DNA from: Bacteroidota bacterium
GTDB lineage: Bacteria > Bacteroidota > Bacteroidia > Bacteroidales > JADFUO01
Assembly (NCBI GenBank): GCA_015222115.1
Contig: JADFUO010000457.1
Location: 1-12,609 of the forward strand
Length of the DNA: 12,609 nucleotides
Direction of reading: 5' to 3'
The notes under the pieces: generated by a model
Database searches by the model: none
What the model was told of the DNA's origin: nothing
Seen by the model: the letters and a program-made list of their open reading frames with translations, nothing else
Part shown: piece by piece, positions 7,344 to 12,609 of the stretch
Numbering within the stretch: the stretch's first letter is position 1
Layout of the letters: every line of letters starts with the position of its first letter
Made by a program: the position numbers and the translations under genes

Positions 7344-7370
7344 AAAATAACTGTATGCAACAGTTATTTT
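7344..7370. terminator. hairpin between tryptophanase and the MFS gene
   Basis: AAAATAACTG (7344-7353) and CAGTTATTTT (7361-7370) form a perfect 10-bp stem with a 7-base loop, starting 3 bp after the tryptophanase stop codon. On the minus strand the stem ends in four U's, then GUACC, so termination is probably partial. Confidence 0.5.
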
Positions 7371-7372
7371 TT

Positions 7373-8749
7373 TCAAATCCTATCAAGTTCCACAGTAAAA
7401 TGACGAAGAATAGGTGCTTCCTTGATAATCTTTACTCCTCTTTTTATTTCGTTTCGTCTTTCATAAACATTGGCGAGAGTAACGGCAACATAATCCATGT
7501 GATTATTGGTATAAACACGTCTTGGTATAGCCATCCTCATTAGCTCCAGTTCAGGGAAACGGTTTTCTCTGGTAACAGGGTCCCGGTCTGCCATCAGCGC
7601 GCCAATCTCCACTCCTCTTACACCACTTTCAAGATAAAGTTCAATTGCAAGCATTTGAGCCGGAAATTCTTCCTTTGGGACTTTAGGCAGGAAACGTTTG
7701 GCATCTACAAATATCGCATGACCACCATAAGGTAAAATTACAGGTATCCCAAAATCAGTAAGTTTTTTTCCAAGATAAGCTACCTGTTCAATCCTTGATT
7801 CAAGGTAATCAAACTCTGTTCCTTCTTTTAATCCCTGTGCAAGTGCATTCATATCTCTTCCCGACATACCGCCGTAAGTAATATAGCCCTCAAACATAAT
7901 ATTATACACAACTGCCTTTTTAAACAATTCCTCATCCCTGAACCCGATAAATCCACCCATGTTCACAATCGCATCTTTTTTACAGCTCATGGTCATTGTA
8001 TCAGCATAGGAAAACATTTCCCTGACAATTTCCCTGATGGTTTTATCTTCGTATCCTTTTTCCCTTTTCTTGATAAAATATGCATTTTCAGCAAAACGTG
8101 CTGAATCAAAAATTACTTTTATTCCGTATTTTCCGGCAAGTTTTTTAACATCTTTAAGATTTTGCATGGAAACCGGCTGACCACCTGATGAGTTACAAGT
8201 AACGGTAACTACAATAAATGGAATTTTTTCTTTGGGATTGTTTTTTAAGACTTCCTCAAGCTTATTTAAATCTATGTTTCCTTTAAACGGGCATTCATTT
8301 TTAGTATTAAAAGCTTGATCAATGGTGCAATCAACCGCAGTTGCTTTTCTGAACTCAATATGACCTTTGGTTGTATCAAAATGTGAGTTGCCCGGTACAA
8401 TATCACCATCTTTAACCAAAACCGAAAAAAGAACATTTTCCGCAGCCCTGCCCTGATGTGTCGGTAAAAAATAAGCAAATCCGCAAATTTCCTTAATTGC
8501 TTCTTTCATTTTATAATATGATGAAGCACCTGCATAACTTTCATCGCCAAGCATAATTTCCGACCATTGCTTATCGCTCATTGCACCTGTGCCTGAATCG
8601 GTCAGTAAATCAATAAAAACCTGGTCGCTTCTCAGGTTAAAAAGGTTGTACCTTGCTTCTTTTATCCATCTTTCACGCTCTTCACGTGTGCTTTTTTTTA
8701 TGGTTTCAACCATTTTTATTTTATATGATTCTGCATAAGGTAATTTCAT
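7373..8749 (-). CDS. tnaA: tryptophanase
   Basis: A 458-residue PLP-dependent beta-eliminating lyase of fold type I, cytosolic, splitting L-tryptophan into indole, pyruvate and ammonium. Conserved blocks: FIDLLTDSGTGAMSD (45-59), GDESYAG (68-74), PTHQGRAAE (96-104), DSARFAENAYFIK (215-227), and MSCKKDA with the PLP lysine, by alignment, at K258. The nearest alternative is tyrosine phenol-lyase. Three positions that part the two enzymes favour tryptophanase: D125 (threonine 124 in Citrobacter TPL), I382 (arginine 381 in TPL) and H450 (phenylalanine 448 in TPL). These were aligned by eye from remembered sequences. Length is normal and all catalytic blocks are intact. It heads a minus-strand run followed by an MFS transporter and an MntP-like protein. 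The leader lacks a TnaC-like peptide with tryptophan. Confidence 0.92.
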   Translation of the reverse strand: MKLPYAESYKIKMVETIKKSTREERERWIKEARYNLFNLRSDQVFIDLLTDSGTGAMSDKQWSEIMLGDESYAGASSYYKMKEAIKEICGFAYFLPTHQGRAAENVLFSVLVKDGDIVPGNSHFDTTKGHIEFRKATAVDCTIDQAFNTKNECPFKGNIDLNKLEEVLKNNPKEKIPFIVVTVTCNSSGGQPVSMQNLKDVKKLAGKYGIKVIFDSARFAENAYFIKKREKGYEDKTIREIVREMFSYADTMTMSCKKDAIVNMGGFIGFRDEELFKKAVVYNIMFEGYITYGGMSGRDMNALAQGLKEGTEFDYLESRIEQVAYLGKKLTDFGIPVILPYGGHAIFVDAKRFLPKVPKEEFPAQMLAIELYLESGVRGVEIGALMADRDPVTRENRFPELELMRMAIPRRVYTNNHMDYVAVTLANVYERRNEIKRGVKIIKEAPILRHFTVELDRI

Positions 8750-8829
8750 AATAATAGTTTTAGTTTAGTAAAACCGTAATTTTTTTCTTGTAAATCAGAG
8801 CAAATTATTATTAACAAAGGAAGGCATCC

Positions 8830-8850
8830 CTATCTTTAATATTCAGATAG
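8830..8850 (-). promoter_or_regulatory. small hairpin in the tnaA leader
   Basis: CTATCT and AGATAG (plus-strand 8830-8835 and 8845-8850) pair over 6 bp with a 9-base loop, about 80 bp before tnaA. It lies inside the predicted leader RNA. No U-tract follows, so a role is only a guess. Confidence 0.25.
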
Positions 8851-8908
8851 TTCATTTTTCTGGTTATTTCAAAAAGATTAATCAATTCTTTATAAATTAT
8901 TTAGGGGT

Positions 8909-8942
8909 CAAATATATAAAAAAATTTTAATTTCACATCAAA
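8909..8942 (-). promoter_or_regulatory. candidate Bacteroidota-type promoter of tnaA
   Basis: On the minus strand TTTG (8942-8939) is followed after 22 bases by TATATTTG (8916-8909), fitting both the -33 and -7 consensus within the spacing allowed in this phylum. Transcription would start near 8902, giving a leader of about 150 bases before the tnaA ATG. It overlaps the upstream region of the divergent M64 protease gene. Confidence 0.4.
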
Positions 8943-8968
8943 ATTAATTAATTTCTAAATTCCAAATT

Positions 8969-10237
8969 ATGAAATATTTAGTATCGTTATTTTTAATTGT
9001 TACTACATTGATTGTTAATGCTCAATTTGAGAAATGTTTTCATGACAAAACTTTAAGACTTGATTATTATCATTCAGGCAATAATGAAACCGAATTTTAC
9101 ACATTTAGCCAACTTCTGGAAGAACCTTACTGGGGTGGTTCAAAAGTAAATCTTATTGACACCTTTAACTACGGTAAATATTATTTTAAAGTTTTTGATG
9201 TTAAAACCGATAGTCTGCTTTATTCAAGAGGTTATTCCACACTTTTTGGCGAGTGGCAAACAACCGATGAAGCAAAAACCACAAGTCGCAGCTTGATGGA
9301 AACAGTTGTAATGCCTTTTCCAAAAGATGATGTAAGAGTTGAATTTTACAGCAGAAATAAAAAAGGAATATTTGAAAAAAAGTTTGAATATAATGTTGAT
9401 GTTGACAGTTACTTTATTAAACCAGAACGTAACCTGGAATATCCTGCTTTTGACGTTCATATATCCGGCAATACTGCCAAAAAAGTTGATATTGTTATTT
9501 TGCCCGAAGGGTATTCTAAAAATGAATTGGGATTATTTATTAATGATTGTCAAAAATTTACTAAACTCTTATTTTCATTTTCGCCTTATTCCGAAAATAA
9601 GGATAAATTTAATATCAGGGCTGTTTTAGCAGCTTCCGAAGAATCAGGAAATGATATTCCGGGTGATAGTGTCTGGAAAAAAACACTGATGAACACCAGC
9701 TTTTATACTTTTGACAGCGAGCGTTATTGCATGACCATGGATAATAAAAGTGTAAGGGACCTCGCTGCCAATGCTCCTTATGATCAGATATATATTTTAG
9801 TGAACAACAAAAAATACGGTGGTGGTGCAATTTATAATTATTATTCAGTGAGTGTTAATAGTAATATTTTAGCTTCTAAAATATTTGTTCATGAATTCGG
9901 ACATGGTTTTGCAGGATTGGCTGACGAATATTACAACTCTTCTGTTGCTTATAGCGAATTTTATCCACTTGATGTTGAACCCTGGGAACCAAATATTACT
10001 ACTTTGGTTGATTTTGATAGAAAATGGAAACATCTTCTGAAAAAGAAAACTCCAATCCCAACACCTCCAAAGAAAAAGTATCTTGATAAACCTGGTGTTT
10101 TTGAAGGAGGTGGCTATGTAGCTAAAGGTGTTTATCGTCCTGCTTACGATTGCCTGATGAAATCTTTTAAAGGTAATAAATTTTGCGAAGCCTGCACAGA
10201 AGCTATCCAAAAAATGATTGACTTTTATTCAAAATAA
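8969..10237 (+). CDS. secreted M64-family (IgA peptidase family) zinc metallopeptidase
   Basis: A 422-residue exported protease. Residues 1-18 are a signal peptide (MKYLVSLFLI core) cut at A18 before Q19. Residues 20-150 form a beta-rich N-terminal domain like that of Bacteroidota M64 proteins. The catalytic domain begins near 165 (KKVDIVILPEGYS, a family hallmark at 171-183). Zinc site: HEFGHGFAGLADEYY at 308-322, that is H308, catalytic E309, H312 and third ligand D319. CLMKSF at 395-400 is the expected Met-turn, and C395, C406 and C409 may pair. Family members include the Clostridium ramosum IgA protease, but the natural substrate of Bacteroidota members is mostly unknown, so IgA cleavage must not be assumed. 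There is no T9SS tail or lipobox, so a periplasmic location is likeliest. Transcribed alone, divergent from tnaA. Confidence 0.88.
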   Translation: MKYLVSLFLIVTTLIVNAQFEKCFHDKTLRLDYYHSGNNETEFYTFSQLLEEPYWGGSKVNLIDTFNYGKYYFKVFDVKTDSLLYSRGYSTLFGEWQTTDEAKTTSRSLMETVVMPFPKDDVRVEFYSRNKKGIFEKKFEYNVDVDSYFIKPERNLEYPAFDVHISGNTAKKVDIVILPEGYSKNELGLFINDCQKFTKLLFSFSPYSENKDKFNIRAVLAASEESGNDIPGDSVWKKTLMNTSFYTFDSERYCMTMDNKSVRDLAANAPYDQIYILVNNKKYGGGAIYNYYSVSVNSNILASKIFVHEFGHGFAGLADEYYNSSVAYSEFYPLDVEPWEPNITTLVDFDRKWKHLLKKKTPIPTPPKKKYLDKPGVFEGGGYVAKGVYRPAYDCLMKSFKGNKFCEACTEAIQKMIDFYSK

Positions 10238-10267
10238 AGTTATAAGGTAAAGCAGCTTATATACTTT
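10236..10267 (+). terminator. probable terminator hairpin after the M64 protease
   Basis: AAAGT-TATAAG pairs with CTTATA-ACTTT across a 9-base loop, with one bulged T at 10262. It overlaps the stop codon and is followed by an A/T-rich tract, not a pure T-run, so efficiency is uncertain. Confidence 0.4.
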
Positions 10268-10274
10268 AATTTTA

Positions 10275-10282
10275 TAATTTTG
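10275..10282 (+). promoter_or_regulatory. candidate -7 element (TAATTTTG) of ptb
   Basis: A full match to TAnnTTTG, 25 bp before the ptb ATG, predicting a leader of about 20 A-rich bases. No good -33 TTTG is visible at the right distance. Confidence 0.35.
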
Positions 10283-10307
10283 TACAAATTTTCAAAAACC
10301 AAAAAAA

Positions 10308-11204
10308 ATGATAAAACATCTTTCATCATTAGTAGAAGAAGCAAAAAAAAAGCGAAAAAGAAAAATTGTAGTTGCTGCTTCAGGAGACCAGGATGTTCTT
10401 GAAGCAATCAATAATGCCCGGGCAGAAGGAATAATTGAACCTATTCTTGTAGGAGATGTTCCGAAAATTAAAGCTATTGCAAAAAAAATTAAATTTGATA
10501 TTAAAGATATTGAAACAATAGATATTAAAGATAAATATGAAGCATCTTTAAAAGCTACTTTGTTGGTAAGAGAAGGGAAGGCGGAAATATTAATGAAGGG
10601 CTTGGTGGGTACAGGTATTCTTCTTAAAGCAATTTTAAATAAAGAATACGGATTAAGAACCGGCTCAATATTAAGTCATGTGGCAATATTTGAATCGCCT
10701 TTTTATCATAAATTATTGGGAGTAACTGATGCTGCTATGAATGTTGACCCCAGTCTTGAAGATAAAATCGGCATTATTAAAAACGCAGTTGAGGTTTTTC
10801 ATAAACTTGGAAATCCTAATCCTAAAGTAGCAATAGTTGGTTCTGTAGAAACAATCAATCCTAAAATGGAAGCAACCATGCATGCCGCTACTATTTCAAT
10901 GATGAACTACAGGAAGCAAATTACGGGTTGCATTATTGACGGTCCTTTGGCAATTGATAATGCCGTTTCAAAAAAATCCTCTGAGCTTAAAAACATCACA
11001 AGCGACGTAGCAGGCGATGTTGACCTGATTTTAGCTCCTGATATTGATGGCGCCAATATTTTATATAAGTCTTTGAATTTCCTTGGCGGAGCAACTGCTG
11101 CTGCAGTTATTATGGGTGCAAAAGTTCCTATTGTGCTTACTTCAAGGGCTGATTCTGAGAAAAGTAAATTTTTATCAATAGCACTCGCTGCTGTGATCAG
11201 TTAA
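10308..11204 (+). CDS. ptb: phosphate butyryltransferase
   Basis: A 298-residue cytosolic acyltransferase of the PTA/PTB family: butyryl-CoA + phosphate gives butyryl-phosphate + CoA. Conserved blocks: LMKGLVGTGILLKAIL (95-110), GLRTGSILSHVAIFE (115-129), DGPLAIDNA (211-219), SDVAGDVDLILAPDI (232-246) and VPIVLTSRADS (273-283). The length fits stand-alone Ptb and excludes the longer fusion with an enoyl-CoA hydratase domain and full-length phosphate acetyltransferase. Butyrate kinase follows 120 bp downstream, which makes the butyrate assignment firm at pathway level. Related enzymes also use branched acyl-CoAs such as isobutyryl- or isovaleryl-CoA, so substrate range is open. The lysine-rich N-terminus (KKKRKRK, 13-19) is ordinary for the family. 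Confidence 0.9.
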   Translation: MIKHLSSLVEEAKKKRKRKIVVAASGDQDVLEAINNARAEGIIEPILVGDVPKIKAIAKKIKFDIKDIETIDIKDKYEASLKATLLVREGKAEILMKGLVGTGILLKAILNKEYGLRTGSILSHVAIFESPFYHKLLGVTDAAMNVDPSLEDKIGIIKNAVEVFHKLGNPNPKVAIVGSVETINPKMEATMHAATISMMNYRKQITGCIIDGPLAIDNAVSKKSSELKNITSDVAGDVDLILAPDIDGANILYKSLNFLGGATAAAVIMGAKVPIVLTSRADSEKSKFLSIALAAVIS

Positions 11205-11266
11205 GTGTTTAATAATAAATTATAATATTACAAAATAAAATCTTGTTTTTTTTAACAAATTTTATT

Positions 11267-11297
11267 TCTGTTAAAGATTTTTATCTTTTTACTTTTG
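11267..11297 (+). promoter_or_regulatory. candidate promoter of buk
   Basis: TACTTTTG at 11290-11297 matches the -7 consensus. TCTG at 11267-11270, 19 bp upstream, is a one-off match to the -33 TTTG. Transcription would start near 11304, about 20 bases before the ATG at 11325. This also argues that a TTG start at 11295 is not used, because it lies inside the -7 element. Confidence 0.4.
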
Positions 11298-11324
11298 TCT
11301 TTTATCTTTTTCAAAACCATCTTA

Positions 11325-12401
11325 ATGGAAGATGTAAGAATATTAGCGATAAATCCGGGATCAACCTCAACAAAAATTGCGGTCTATCATAATGAGGAAC
11401 CGATTTTTGTAAAAAACATTAAGCACAGCAGCAAAGAACTTGAAAAATTTGATAAAATTACCGACCAGTTATCTTACAGGAAAAATTTGATTATAGATGA
11501 ACTTAACGCTTCTGAAATTAGTGACTACCATGTTAAAGCAATAATCGGAAGAGGTGGGCTAATAAAACCCATTGAATCGGGTGTTTATCTTGTTAATGAA
11601 CAAATGATACACGATTTAAAAAACAGCCCACTCGGAGAACATGCAAGCAACCTCGGTGGACTTATTGCTTATGACATTGCCCGTTCCCTGCCTGATGCAA
11701 AAGCATATATTGCCAATCCTGTTGTTGTTGATGAACTTGAAAATATTGCCAGAATATCAGGTCATCCGCTTTTTCAAAGAAAATCAATTTTTCATGCCCT
11801 GAATCAAAAAGCAGTTGCACACGAGCATGCAAAATCTATCCTGCGTAAATATGAAGACCTGAATTTAATTGTTGTACATTTAGGTGGAGGAATTACTGTT
11901 GGTGCTCATAAAAAAGGAAGAGTGATTGATGTTAATCAGGGTTTGGATGGTGAAGGTCCGTTTTCTCCCGAAAGAAGCGGAACATTACCTGTTGGTGACC
12001 TTGTAAGAGTATGCTTTAGTAATGAATATTCACAGAAAGAAATAAAAAAAATGATTACCGGCAAAGGCGGTTTGGTTGCCTATTTGGGAACTAACAATGC
12101 TTATGAGGTTGAAAAAAGAGTTGAAAGCGGCGACCAACAAGCTAAACTAATCTACGAAGCTATGGCTTATCAGGTATCAAAAACTGTTGGAGCAATGACT
12201 GCTGTTTTAAAGGGAGATGTTGATGGAATTCTTATAACCGGCGGAATTGCTCACGATAAATGGTTTGTAAATCAAATTATTGAGAGAGTTTATAAATTCG
12301 GTCCTGTTTATGTTTACCCCGGCGAAGATGAAATGAAAGCACTCGCCATAAATGCCCTCAGAGTGATAAAAGGTGAGATCAAGCCGAAAATTTATGAGTA
12401 A
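11325..12401 (+). CDS. buk: butyrate kinase
   Basis: A 358-residue cytosolic kinase of the ASKHA (acetate kinase) superfamily: butyryl-phosphate + ADP gives butyrate + ATP. Motifs: phosphate-1 loop INPGSTSTK (9-17), GRGGLIKP (75-82), NPVVVDELENIARISGHP (131-148), SIFHALNQKAVA (154-165), VVHLGGGITVGAHKKG (183-198), GEGPFSPERSG (209-219) and the adenosine motif ILITGGIAHD (302-311). These fit butyrate or branched-chain fatty acid kinase rather than acetate kinase, which is longer. I take the ATG at 11325. An in-frame TTG at 11295 would add ten hydrophobic residues that the family lacks and lies in a promoter-like element. It pairs with ptb, 120 bp upstream, for the final ATP-yielding step of butyrate formation. 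I see no strong terminator downstream. Confidence 0.93.
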   Translation: MEDVRILAINPGSTSTKIAVYHNEEPIFVKNIKHSSKELEKFDKITDQLSYRKNLIIDELNASEISDYHVKAIIGRGGLIKPIESGVYLVNEQMIHDLKNSPLGEHASNLGGLIAYDIARSLPDAKAYIANPVVVDELENIARISGHPLFQRKSIFHALNQKAVAHEHAKSILRKYEDLNLIVVHLGGGITVGAHKKGRVIDVNQGLDGEGPFSPERSGTLPVGDLVRVCFSNEYSQKEIKKMITGKGGLVAYLGTNNAYEVEKRVESGDQQAKLIYEAMAYQVSKTVGAMTAVLKGDVDGILITGGIAHDKWFVNQIIERVYKFGPVYVYPGEDEMKALAINALRVIKGEIKPKIYE

Positions 12402-12518
12402 AGGATTTAATTACTTTTTATTGATTATTGTTTTTTAGCATAGTTTTTTCTGAATTTGTTTGCAACCTTGTGCTGCGCTATGTATTATTAATTATTAATC
12501 TCAGTTTTATTCTTTTGT

Positions 12519-12593
12519 TATCTCTCCGCCTTTGCGCCTCTGCGTTTAGAATATTTGTTTGATTGAACGCAGAGACACAGAGATGCAGAGATA
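12519..12593. repeat. large imperfect inverted repeat of CTCTGCG-type units
   Basis: Arms 12519-12548 and 12564-12593 match as inverted repeats at 23 of 30 positions around a 15-base AT-rich loop, the best part being CTCTGCGTT/AACGCAGAG. Each arm is built of short near-repeats (CTCTGC, CTTTGCG, CTCTGCG). It lies about 120 bp after buk, in 208 bp with no gene that I can see. Such elements are typical dispersed intergenic repeats and could also slow or end transcription. Confidence 0.6.
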
Positions 12594-12609
12594 TTATTTA
12601 CTAAAATAT

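Noticed and set aside
7373..8749. Tyrosine phenol-lyase instead of tryptophanase
   Set aside because: D125, I382 and H450 match tryptophanase, not the Thr/Arg/Phe set of tyrosine phenol-lyase.
8811..8855. 14-codon ORF in the tnaA leader as a TnaC-like leader peptide
   Set aside because: It has no tryptophan codon and no TnaC-like spacing, and ends 61 bp before tnaA; it looks like a chance ORF.
11295..11324. TTG start for butyrate kinase
   Set aside because: It adds ten hydrophobic residues absent in the family and overlaps a -7-like element; the ATG at 11325 gives the normal length and motif position.

Overview
The window comes from a low-GC member of the Bacteroidota, most likely an anaerobic or fermentative one in or near the Bacteroidales. 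Four things point there: two secreted proteins end in type IX secretion (T9SS) type A sorting domains; the signal peptides leave glutamine at the mature N-terminus; A-rich leaders replace Shine-Dalgarno sites and several upstream regions hold TAnnTTTG-type -7 elements; and tryptophanase sits near a butyrate-forming ptb/buk pair. I see no rRNA, tRNA, CRISPR array, transposase or phage gene. No stretch over 300 bases lacks a gene.

Layout. Bases 1-244 are non-coding and carry a short hairpin. 245-3031 (+) encodes a 928-residue secreted protein with six PKD modules and a T9SS tail. 3182-4789 (+) encodes a second T9SS cargo, probably a seven-bladed beta-propeller; its first 50 codons run through a nested DNA repeat. 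Four genes then lie on the minus strand. In transcription order they are tryptophanase (8749-7373), an MFS transporter (7318-6071), an MntP-family membrane protein (6037-5474) and, after a 198-bp gap, a QueD/6-pyruvoyl-tetrahydropterin synthase-family enzyme (5275-4826). 8969-10237 (+), divergent from tryptophanase, encodes a secreted M64 (IgA peptidase family) metalloprotease. 10308-11204 (+) is phosphate butyryltransferase and 11325-12401 (+) is butyrate kinase. The right end, 12402-12609, holds a large imperfect inverted repeat.

How the genes fit together. Tryptophanase turns tryptophan into indole, pyruvate and ammonium. Ptb and Buk turn butyryl-CoA into butyrate with ATP gain. With a secreted protease and two exported adhesion-type proteins, this suggests a peptide- and polymer-fermenting life. 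That link is inference from gene content; no shared operon joins the two catabolic parts.

The most unusual points are the GC-richer repeat read in different frames at the N-terminus of the second T9SS protein, a remnant of the same repeat at 5390-5430, an MntP homologue lacking both signature aspartates, and several other dispersed palindromes between genes. I found no convincing new multi-gene system.
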